NCBI GenBank assembly: GCA_025937075.1
Contig: JAICSD010000080.1
Coordinates: forward strand, 1 to 12,667
From: Vicinamibacteria bacterium
GTDB lineage: Bacteria; Acidobacteriota; Vicinamibacteria; Vicinamibacterales; 2-12-FULL-66-21
Length of the DNA stretch: 12,667 nucleotides
Direction of reading: 5' to 3'
The notes under the pieces are model-generated. The model was not told the origin of the DNA. It ran no database searches and saw only the letters and a program-made list of their open reading frames with translations. A program made the position numbers and the translations under genes. Shown piece by piece: positions 6,526-12,667 of the stretch; within the stretch, counting starts at the first letter, position 1; each line of letters starts with the position of its first letter.

Positions 6526-7317
6526 GTGCGCCCCGTCATCGCGCTGCTGACGGATTTCGGGACGCGCGATCACTACGCGGGCGCGATGAAGGGGGTCATC
6601 TTCACCATCGCCCCCGACGTGACCCTCGTCGACATCACCCACGACATCCCGCCGCACGACGTTCTCGTGGGCGCGCTCGAGCTCGCGGCCTCCTTCAAGT
6701 ACTTCCCTCAGGGCACCATCTTCGTTGCCGTTATCGATCCGGGTGTCGGATCGGTCCGGCGCGCCATCGCCGTGGATACGGGAGACTACCGGTTCGTGGC
6801 GCCGGACAACGGCGTCCTGACGCTCGCGCTCAAGGAAGCGCCCGCGAAGAGGATCGTCGAGCTGACGGAGCGCCGTTACGCCCGACCAACGGTCAGCCGC
6901 ACGTTCGAGGGACGGGATCGCTTCGCGCCGGCCGCGGCGTGGCTGGCGAAAGGCATCCAGCTCTCCGCGCTCGGACGCCCCGTCGCGGACATCCACCGCC
7001 TCGACGTTCCGGTTCCCGAGGTGTCGGCAGAATCGATCACCGGCGTCGTCCTGCGGGTCGATCGATTCGGGAACCTCGTGACGAACGTCGATCGCAAGAC
7101 CGCCGAGCGGTTCCTGCAGGGGCACCCCGTCGTGATCGCTGCCGGATCGCATCGGATCGAACGCCTCGTCGCCACCTACGCGGAGCTTCCCGCGCAGGGC
7201 GTTGGGGCGCTGTTCGGCAGCACCGACCACCTCGAGCTGGCCGCGCCGTCCGCCAGCGCCGCCGAGCGGCTGGGCCTGGGGCGCGGCACCGCTGTTACGA
7301 TTACGCGAAATGATTGA
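6526..7317 (+). CDS. DUF62 family SAM hydrolase / SAM hydroxide adenosyltransferase-like protein
   Basis: Characterised family members split S-adenosylmethionine with water into adenosine and methionine; relatives are SAM-dependent fluorinases and chlorinases. The 263-residue product has the N-terminal signature TDFGTRDHYAGAMKG (9-23), VDITHDIPPHD (35-45), DPGVGS (71-76) followed by RR (78-79), APDNGVL (92-98), TFEGRDRFAP (126-135) and the C-terminal barrel motif DRFGNLVTN (179-187). Of the Asp-Arg-His triad described for the archaeal enzyme PH0463 (D68, R75, H127), Asp71 and Arg78 are present with identical spacing. The His position reads Glu128, so activity may be altered. The GTG start follows the methyltransferase stop by one base. 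The last eight bases overlap the acyl-CoA dehydrogenase start. Confidence 0.9.
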   Translation: MRPVIALLTDFGTRDHYAGAMKGVIFTIAPDVTLVDITHDIPPHDVLVGALELAASFKYFPQGTIFVAVIDPGVGSVRRAIAVDTGDYRFVAPDNGVLTLALKEAPAKRIVELTERRYARPTVSRTFEGRDRFAPAAAWLAKGIQLSALGRPVADIHRLDVPVPEVSAESITGVVLRVDRFGNLVTNVDRKTAERFLQGHPVVIAAGSHRIERLVATYAELPAQGVGALFGSTDHLELAAPSASAAERLGLGRGTAVTITRND

Positions 7318-8509
7318 TTTCGACCTCGGCGAGGAACAACAGCTCCTCGAACAGACCGTCCGTGAGTGGGGCGCGCGCGAAATCGCGCCGCGCATCCACG
7401 ATCTCGATCGCGAGCACCGCTTCGATCGCGGCATCCTCCCGCAGATGGCGGACCTCGGCCTGCTTGGCTGCTCAGTGCCGGCGGAGTACGGCGGGGCGGG
7501 CATGGACTACATCAGCCTCGGCATCATCTGCGAGGAGCTGGAGTACCTCGATACGTCGCTTCGGGTGATCATGTCCGTCCATGCGGGCCTCAATTGCCTG
7601 TCGCTCCTCACGTGGGGCACGGCAGATCAGAAACGGCGCTATCTCGTTCCGCAGGCGCAGGGCAGGAAGATCGCGACGTACGGCTTGACGGAGCCGGCCG
7701 CCGGCAGCGACGTGCGCGGCATTCAGACCGTCGCGGTGAAGAAGGGCAGCCGGTATTACCTGACGGGCGAGAAGATGTGGATCTCGCTCGCCGACCTCGC
7801 GGACAATTTCCTGGTCTTCGCCTGGAGCGATCTCGAGAAGAAGAAGCAGCGCGATCCGTCGGGTATCAGCGCCTTCCTCATCGAGCGCGGATTCAAAGGA
7901 TTCTCCAGCGGTTCGCTGAAGGAGAAGTGGGGCATTCTCGCGGGGAACACCGGTCACTTCAAGATGGAAGAGGTCGAGGTGCCCGAGGAAAACGTCCTCG
8001 GCCGGCCCGGTGAGGGGTTCAAGATCGCGATGTTCGCGCTCGACCAGGGACGCTTCACCGTCGCCGCGGGCGCGACGGGGCTGATTCGCGCGTGCCGCGA
8101 CGCGAGCGTCAAGTACGCGAAGGAGCGGCGGACCTTCGGCGTGCCCATCGCCGATCATCAACTCGTGAAGGAGATGATCGCGCAGATGGAGTCCGACTAT
8201 CAGGCCGCACGGCTGCTCTGGCTGCGTGCGGGCTTCTTCAAGAACCAGGGACGCCGCAACACGCGCGAGACCAGCCTCGCGAAATGGTTCGCCACCGTGG
8301 CGTCGGAGCGTGCGGCCGGCGATGCCGTTCAGGTGCACGGCGCCAACGGCTACTCCGACGAGTACCCCGTCGGGCGCTTCTACCGCAACTGCAAGGGCGC
8401 GGTCATCTACGAAGGCACCCGCGAGATCCACAAGCTGATGCAGGCGGATTACGTGCTCGGCGCGCGACAGGACAAGCCGACGCGCTGCGAGCTGCCCGCA
8501 ATCACATGA
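7310..8509 (+). CDS. Acyl-CoA dehydrogenase family flavoprotein
   Basis: This 399-residue FAD enzyme would oxidise the alpha-beta bond of an acyl-CoA and pass electrons to ETF. Length and architecture fit: an N-terminal helical domain (about 1-120), a central beta domain with [11 protein letters not shown] (124-134) and the MWIS segment (156-159) that contacts FAD, and a C-terminal helical domain with ERRTFGVPI (272-280), the [13 protein letters not shown] motif (341-353) and the catalytic-base motif YEGTREI (367-373, Glu368). [12 protein letters not shown] (83-94) places an Arg where glutaryl-CoA dehydrogenases have a carboxylate-binding Arg, so a dicarboxylyl-CoA substrate is conceivable but unproven. 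The ATG at 7310 is chosen because it gives the family N-terminus; the frame is open further upstream inside the preceding gene. It overlaps glpX by four bases. Confidence 0.93.
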   Translation: MIDFDLGEEQQLLEQTVREWGAREIAPRIHDLDREHRFDRGILPQMADLGLLGCSVPAEYGGAGMDYISLGIICEELEYLDTSLRVIMSVHAGLNCLSLLTWGTADQKRRYLVPQAQGRKIATYGLTEPAAGSDVRGIQTVAVKKGSRYYLTGEKMWISLADLADNFLVFAWSDLEKKKQRDPSGISAFLIERGFKGFSSGSLKEKWGILAGNTGHFKMEEVEVPEENVLGRPGEGFKIAMFALDQGRFTVAAGATGLIRACRDASVKYAKERRTFGVPIADHQLVKEMIAQMESDYQAARLLWLRAGFFKNQGRRNTRETSLAKWFATVASERAAGDAVQVHGANGYSDEYPVGRFYRNCKGAVIYEGTREIHKLMQADYVLGARQDKPTRCELPAIT

Positions 8510-9495
8510 CCAGCAATCCGGATCTCTCCCTCGAGTTCCTCGGGGTCGTCGAACAGGCAGCCATCGCGTGCGCGCACACGATGGGGCAGGGAGATCCGCA
8601 CAAGAGCGACCAGGCCGCGGTCGAGGCGATGCGCAGGAACCTGGATTCAGTGCCGATCGACGGGACTATCGTGATCGGCGAAGGGGAGCGCGACGCCGCG
8701 CCGATGCTGTACATCGGCGAGAAGGTCGGCCTGGCCGCGCGATCGGACAAGCGCGATCTGCCTTCCGTCGATATTGCCGTCGATCCGCTCGAGGGGACGA
8801 ACCTCTGCTCGACCGGGGCGGCCAACGCGATCGCCGTACTCGCGGCGTCGACCAAAGGCGGACTGCTGCACGCGCCAGACCTCTACATGGAAAAGCTCGT
8901 CGTGGGTCCCATGGCGAAGCAGGGTGTGAGCCTGGACGCGCCGGTGGAGGAGAACCTCCGCGCGATCGCACGCAGCCTCGAACGAAGCGTCGAGGACCTC
9001 GTCGTCATCGTGCTGGATCGTCCAAGGCACGAGAAGCTCGTCGCCGACATTCGCGCGACCGGCGCACGCATACGCCTCATTGCGGACGGCGATCTCTCCG
9101 CCGGCATCGCCGCCGCCGTCGTCGGCAGCGGCGTGCACGCGGTGATGGGCATCGGCGGCGCCCCGGAAGGCGTTCTGACCGCCGCGGCGATGCGATGCCT
9201 GAACGGCGAAATGTACGCGAGGCTCGTCGTGAGCTCCCGCGAGCACGAAGAGCGCTGCACCGCGATGGGGATCAAGAATGTGCGGCGCGTCTACACGTCG
9301 AAGGATCTCGCGTCAGGCGACGGCATCGTCTTCGCCGCAACCGGCGTCACCGACGGCACGCTCATGCGCGGCGTCCGCTTCTTCGGCGAGGGCACCCGCA
9401 CCAGCTCGCTCGTCATGCAGAGCGATCCTCCCCGGGTGCGCTTCATCGACACGATACACGTCGAACAGAAGCAGATGGTCCGGGTCAGATTCTGA
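8506..9495 (+). CDS. glpX: Fructose-1,6-bisphosphatase class II
   Basis: GlpX hydrolyses fructose 1,6-bisphosphate to fructose 6-phosphate in gluconeogenesis, using divalent metal. The product is 329 residues (E. coli GlpX 336). Visible motifs are [16 protein letters not shown] (57-72) with metal-ligand acidic residues, VDPLEGTNL (92-100) with the DPxxGT phosphatase-superfamily signature, [10 protein letters not shown] (191-200) and [14 protein letters not shown] (215-228), all characteristic of GlpX. Some bacterial relatives also act on sedoheptulose 1,7-bisphosphate, which cannot be judged here. The ATG at 8506 overlaps the preceding stop (ATGA) and gives the normal N-terminus; the frame extends upstream inside the dehydrogenase gene but that part is not GlpX-like. 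With glgA in the same window it could feed glycogen storage, though the two are on separate transcripts. Confidence 0.96.
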   Translation: MTSNPDLSLEFLGVVEQAAIACAHTMGQGDPHKSDQAAVEAMRRNLDSVPIDGTIVIGEGERDAAPMLYIGEKVGLAARSDKRDLPSVDIAVDPLEGTNLCSTGAANAIAVLAASTKGGLLHAPDLYMEKLVVGPMAKQGVSLDAPVEENLRAIARSLERSVEDLVVIVLDRPRHEKLVADIRATGARIRLIADGDLSAGIAAAVVGSGVHAVMGIGGAPEGVLTAAAMRCLNGEMYARLVVSSREHEERCTAMGIKNVRRVYTSKDLASGDGIVFAATGVTDGTLMRGVRFFGEGTRTSSLVMQSDPPRVRFIDTIHVEQKQMVRVRF

Positions 9496-9528
9496 ATCCC
9501 TCATCGCTAATCCCTGATCCCGAATCCT
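9494..9528. repeat. Five tandem 7-bp units filling the glpX-tsaC gap
   Basis: Five consecutive heptamers in exact register read GAATCCC, TCATCGC, TAATCCC, TGATCCC and GAATCCT. Positions 3-5 (ATC) are invariant. The array begins in the last two bases of the glpX stop codon and ends at the base before the proposed TTG start of the next gene, so it makes up essentially the whole spacer. Confidence 0.8.
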
Positions 9529-10152
9529 TTGAAGAGAGTCGTGATTGATGCGCGGTCTCCGGAGCCGGAACTGCTGGACCGGGTGGCGGCGGCACTGAGG
9601 AACGGAGCGATCGTGGCGTTCCCCACCGACACGTTCTACGGTCTCGCCGTCGATCCACGGAACGAACAGGCTGTTGCGCGGCTGTATGGGTTGAAGGGAC
9701 GCAGCGCCGCGTCGGCGCTGACGCTGATCGCCGCGGACGCGGCGCAGGCGGCGCAAGCGGCGGCATTCGGCCCGGCGGCGCGCAGGCTCGCGGCGCGCTG
9801 GTGGCCTGGTCCGCTGACGATCGTTGCGCAGGCGCAGCCGGTGATTCCATCCACGACGCTCGCCGGCGGACGGACTGTGGGAGTTCGCGTGCCCGATCAC
9901 GCGGTCGCGCGCAGCATCGCACGCGCCTTGGGGTTCTGCATCACCGCGACGAGCGCGAACCTCTCCGGACAACCCGCGGCTGTGTCGGCATCCGACGTGT
10001 CAGCATCGCTGCCGGACGTCGATCTCGTCGTCGACGCGGGCACCACGCGTGGCGGCGCGCCGTCGACGATCGTGGATGCGACGACGGAGGAGGTGCGGCT
10101 GGTGCGCGCCGGGGCGATTCCCTGGGAGCTCGTGCTAGAATTTTTCGAATAA
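9529..10152 (+). CDS. tsaC: Sua5/YrdC/TsaC family protein, likely L-threonylcarbamoyladenylate synthase
   Basis: This family makes threonylcarbamoyl-AMP from threonine, bicarbonate and ATP for the t6A37 modification of ANN-decoding tRNAs. The 207-residue, single-domain product has AFPTDTFYGL (30-39), KGR (56-58), WWPGPLTIV (91-99), VRVPDH (119-124), TSANLSG (141-147) and STIVD (179-183). It lacks the C-terminal Sua5 domain, so it resembles TsaC/YrdC. The loop after KGR reads SAASALTL, where active members usually have a proline directly after KGR and a Pro-Leu pair soon after, so a YciO-like paralogue is possible. The start is uncertain: TTG at 9529 gives the family-like opening MKRVVID but has no Shine-Dalgarno; the in-frame GTG at 9541 has a purine run unusually close. 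The TAA stop overlaps the hflX ATG (TAATG). Confidence 0.85.
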   Translation: MKRVVIDARSPEPELLDRVAAALRNGAIVAFPTDTFYGLAVDPRNEQAVARLYGLKGRSAASALTLIAADAAQAAQAAAFGPAARRLAARWWPGPLTIVAQAQPVIPSTTLAGGRTVGVRVPDHAVARSIARALGFCITATSANLSGQPAAVSASDVSASLPDVDLVVDAGTTRGGAPSTIVDATTEEVRLVRAGAIPWELVLEFFE

Positions 10153-11414
10153 TGCGGGAACGCGCGGCGCTCGTTGGCCTCTTCAGAAATGCCCCGCGCC
10201 AGTTCGATCCGGAACACTCGCTCGACGAGCTGGCCGGCCTCGCTGCTGCCGCAGGGGCCGACGTCGTTCTTCGCGTTCTCCAGGAAAAGCCCCGGCCTGA
10301 TCCGGCCACATTTCTCGGCAGCGGGAAAGTAGCAGCCCTCGCGATCTCGTGCGAAGAGGCGCGTGCGGACCTCGTCATCTTCGACAACGAGCTGAGTCCC
10401 GCACAGCTTCGCAATCTCGAGCAGGCGCTCGATCGCAGGGTGATCGATCGCACGCAGTTGATTCTCGATATCTTCGCGCGGCGCGCAAGAACGCGTGAGG
10501 GCAAGCTGCAGGTCGAGCTCGCGCAGCTCGAGTACCTCATGCCGCGGCTCGTCGGGTCCGGCACGGCGCTTTCGCGTCTGGGCGGCGGCATCGGGACGAG
10601 AGGACCGGGCGAAACGAAGCTCGAAACGGATCGGCGCCGAATCCGTCATCGCGTCAGTGTCCTCTCGAAGGAAATCGACCACGTGCGGCAGCGGCGCTCG
10701 CAGCTGCGCGAGCGGCGGCACAAGGCGGCAGTCCCTACCGTTGCGCTCGTCGGCTACACGAACGCGGGAAAGACGACGTTGTTCAACGCGCTGACGGGAG
10801 GGGAGGCGGTCGCCTCGGATGCGTTGTTCGTGACGCTCGATCCGCTCGTCAGGAAAGTCCGGCTGCCCGATCGACGCGAGCTTCTGGTATCGGACACGGT
10901 CGGCTTCATCGAGAGGCTGCCGCACTCGCTCGTGGCGGCGTTCCGCGCGACCCTCGAAGAAGTGTCGAACGCCGATCTTCTGCTGCACGTCATCGACGCT
11001 TCGAGCCCCGATCGCGAGCGGCGCATGGCGGCCGTCCGCAGCGTCCTCAGCGAGGTCGACGCGGACACCGTGCCCGTGCTCGACGTGTTCAACAAGTGCG
11101 ATGCGCTCGAAGCCGGTGAACGTGCGCGCCTGGCGGCGCTCTATCCCGGAGCGCTCTGTGTGTCCGCGATCACCGGTCACGGACGCGACGAGCTCATCGC
11201 GGCGATGGAATCCCGCGTCGCGCTCGACACCGCGACAGTGACCATGGAGTTCGGCGCGGAAGATCGAGAGGACCGCGCGCGGATCGCGCAGCTCTACAGG
11301 CTCGGACGGATTCTTCGCCACGTGGCCACCGACGGCAAGGTCACGATCGAAGCGGAGGTGCCGCGCCGGCTGCTGGATCGGCTCCGGCTCCGGCCGGCTG
11401 TCCAGGCGTCGTGA
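10152..11414 (+). CDS. hflX: GTPase HflX, ribosome-associated
   Basis: HflX is a translational GTPase-like factor that binds 50S subunits and splits stalled or stress-damaged 70S ribosomes. The 420-residue product (E. coli 426) has an N-terminal nucleotide-binding domain with FLGSGKV (54-60), the glycine-rich HflX signature GGGIGTRGPGETKLE (144-158), and a coiled-coil-like charged helix (about 160-190). The G domain follows: G1 GYTNAGKTT (201-209), a Thr228 in FVTLDP for G2, DTVG (248-251) for G3, NKCD (314-317) for G4 and SAI (338-340) for G5. All GTP motifs are intact. The C-terminal domain is short. The ATG shares one base with the preceding stop, so it is coupled to tsaC; both act on translation. 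Open frame upstream of 10152 belongs to the tsaC shadow. Confidence 0.96.
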   Translation: MRERAALVGLFRNAPRQFDPEHSLDELAGLAAAAGADVVLRVLQEKPRPDPATFLGSGKVAALAISCEEARADLVIFDNELSPAQLRNLEQALDRRVIDRTQLILDIFARRARTREGKLQVELAQLEYLMPRLVGSGTALSRLGGGIGTRGPGETKLETDRRRIRHRVSVLSKEIDHVRQRRSQLRERRHKAAVPTVALVGYTNAGKTTLFNALTGGEAVASDALFVTLDPLVRKVRLPDRRELLVSDTVGFIERLPHSLVAAFRATLEEVSNADLLLHVIDASSPDRERRMAAVRSVLSEVDADTVPVLDVFNKCDALEAGERARLAALYPGALCVSAITGHGRDELIAAMESRVALDTATVTMEFGAEDREDRARIAQLYRLGRILRHVATDGKVTIEAEVPRRLLDRLRLRPAVQAS

Positions 11415-12667
11415 TACGCATCCGCCCGTTCACCTGCGGGACTGCAGCGATCCTGTGCGCCGCGATGCTCGCCGCTTCCGCGTGCGCACCAAAGCGACTT
11501 CCACCGCCGCCGACGGTCACGACGCCCAGGTTTCCCGATTTCGTGTTCCCTGCCGTTCCCGCCGGTGCCGCTGGGCCTGCCATCAGCGCTCAGCATCGGA
11601 CGGGCTGGGACTACCTGCAGGCCGGGGACCCGCATGGCGCCGATCGCACGTTCAACGCGATCCTGAAAGCGGTACCCGGTTTCTATCCCGCTGAGACCGG
11701 CCTGGGATATTCCGCGCTCGCGCGGCGGGACGCGCAGGCGGCGCTCTCGCATTTCGACAAGGCGCTTGGAAAGGACGCCACGTACGCGCCGGCGCTCGCC
11801 GGAAAAGGGGACGCACTGCTGCAGCTCGGGCGCACGGACGCCGCGCTCTCGTCGTTCGAGGCGGCGCTTGCCGCCGATCCGAACCTGACGGCGCTCAGAA
11901 GCCGCGTCGACGTGCTGCGGTTCCGCGACGTGCAGCAGGACATCGCGCTCGCACGCAAGGCCGCGGACGCCGGACAGCTCGAGGACGCGCGGCAGGCGTA
12001 CGAGCGGGCCCTGGCCGCATCGCCGGAAAGCGCGTTCCTCTACCGCGAGCTTGCCGCCGTCGAACGGCGCGCCGGCAACATGGGAGCCGCGCTGGAGCAC
12101 GCGACGCGCGCGGCCGCGCTGGATCCGGGCGATGCGCGCGCGCTGACGCTGATTGGCGAGATCCACGAAGCGAATCACGACTGGCAGCGGGCCGCGGATG
12201 CGTACGCGGCTGCGAGCGCTCTCGAGCCGAGCGATGCGCTGGCGGCTCGAGCCGATGCGATGCGGGAGCGCGCGGCCTTCGATTCGATGCCCGAGGAGTA
12301 CAGGAGCATCGAGCTGTCGCCGACGATCACGCGCGCGCAGCTCGCCGCGCTGCTCGGCGTGCGTTTGGAGAGTCTGCTGCATTCGGCGCGGTCGGCCAAT
12401 GCGCTGGTGATCACGGATACGCGCGGCAGCTGGGCGGCGCCGTGGATCCAATCGACCACCCGCGCGGGCGTCATGGATGTCTATCCGAACCACACCTTTC
12501 AACCGTCGGCGACCGTCCTGCGTGGCGACCTGGCGCACGCCGTCAGCCGCGTCCTCACGCTCATCGCGGCGGACAAGCCGCGGCTCGCCGCCGCCTGGAA
12601 CGATGCGCGGCCGAAGTTCACCGATGTCTCGCCATCGCATCTGAGCTACGCCGCCGCCGCGCGCGCC
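11411..12667 (+). CDS. Putative TPR lipoprotein with S-layer homology (SLH) motifs, 3' end beyond the window
   Basis: The frame is open for 419 codons to the window edge, starting at a GTG that overlaps the hflX stop (GTGA). It begins with a basic, hydrophobic signal peptide and a lipobox-like LAASAC with Cys25 as the likely lipidation site. A Pro-rich linker (about 31-50) follows. Residues about 60-285 are tetratricopeptide repeats, with clear units such as AALSHFDKALGKDATYAPAL and DARQAYERALAASPES. An SLH C-terminal half appears at about 302-316 (PTITRAQLAALLG). A fuller SLH module lies at about 334-378, with paired Trp341 and Trp345, GVMDVYPNHTFQP and VLRGDLAHAV. The start of another (FTDVSPSHLSYAA) lies at 403-415. 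It is probably an envelope lipoprotein whose SLH part binds cell-wall polymer while TPRs bind a partner; this is inference. Confidence 0.85.
   Translation, partial: MIRIRPFTCGTAAILCAAMLAASACAPKRLPPPPTVTTPRFPDFVFPAVPAGAAGPAISAQHRTGWDYLQAGDPHGADRTFNAILKAVPGFYPAETGLGYSALARRDAQAALSHFDKALGKDATYAPALAGKGDALLQLGRTDAALSSFEAALAADPNLTALRSRVDVLRFRDVQQDIALARKAADAGQLEDARQAYERALAASPESAFLYRELAAVERRAGNMGAALEHATRAAALDPGDARALTLIGEIHEANHDWQRAADAYAAASALEPSDALAARADAMRERAAFDSMPEEYRSIELSPTITRAQLAALLGVRLESLLHSARSANALVITDTRGSWAAPWIQSTTRAGVMDVYPNHTFQPSATVLRGDLAHAVSRVLTLIAADKPRLAAAWNDARPKFTDVSPSHLSYAAAARA

Noticed and set aside
7202..7309. Longer upstream start for the acyl-CoA dehydrogenase
   Set aside because: It lies in the DUF62 gene and reads Pro/Ser/Arg-rich sequence; [10 protein letters not shown] at 7310 is the usual family opening.
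9897..11321. 474-codon open frame on the minus strand
   Set aside because: It lies opposite tsaC and hflX, both with complete family motifs; its translation is Arg/Asp/Glu-rich and motif-free.
11294..12640. 448-codon open frame on the minus strand
   Set aside because: It is antisense to the TPR/SLH lipoprotein, whose plus frame has a lipobox, TPR units and SLH motifs. The minus frame is Arg-rich and has no recognisable domain, as expected of an antisense shadow in GC-rich DNA.
1..12667. CRISPR array, tRNA, rRNA, riboswitch, toxin-antitoxin or phage-defence genes
   Set aside because: No repeat-spacer pattern, no tRNA-like cloverleaf in the short spacers and no matching protein motifs were seen; all space is taken by recognisable genes.

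Overview
The window is a compact, GC-rich bacterial chromosome segment. Third codon positions are dominated by G or C, and the genes are tightly packed. It carries thirteen protein genes, the last cut off by the window edge. The gene set (glycogen synthase, thioredoxin system, bactofilin, class II fructose bisphosphatase, HflX, TPR lipoprotein with SLH motifs) and the style of the intergenic spacers would fit an Acidobacteriota genome, perhaps class Vicinamibacteria. That is a guess from overall impression, not a marker-gene assignment. No rRNA, tRNA, CRISPR array, insertion sequence, phage gene or riboswitch was recognised. There is no gene-free stretch over 300 bases; the largest gap is the 160-base divergent promoter region at 5106-5265.

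Region 1 (1-2823, plus strand): glgA, trxA and trxB. The glycogen synthase frame overlaps trxA by 80 bases, which is odd and may reflect a one-base difference in a G run. The trxA and trxB products form a complete thioredoxin / thioredoxin reductase pair. A strong inverted repeat at 2823-2859 closes this block against the convergent next one.

Region 2 (2851-5105, minus strand): a NifS/IscS-type cysteine desulfurase followed by mnmA, joined by a TGATG stop/start overlap. This is a sulfur-donor plus tRNA-thiolase pair for 2-thiouridine at the wobble base.

Region 3 (5106-5265): two good sigma70-type promoters placed back to back, with -35 boxes nine bases apart. One reads into the desulfurase, the other into the bactofilin.

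Region 4 (5266-12667, plus strand): bactofilin, then after a hairpin a run of seven nearly contiguous genes: a divergent SAM-methyltransferase-like protein, a DUF62 SAM hydrolase-like protein, an acyl-CoA dehydrogenase, glpX, a Sua5/YrdC/TsaC protein, hflX and a TPR/SLH lipoprotein. Most junctions in the run are stop/start overlaps of 1 to 8 bases, so the genes are probably co-transcribed although their functions are mixed.

Most of the window is ordinary housekeeping content, and I do not see a clearly new multi-gene system. The best leads are the SLH-bearing TPR lipoprotein, the DUF62 protein with Glu in place of the usual triad His, its tight pairing with a methyltransferase-like protein that has a degenerate SAM motif, and short 7-8 base tandem repeats in three intergenic spots.
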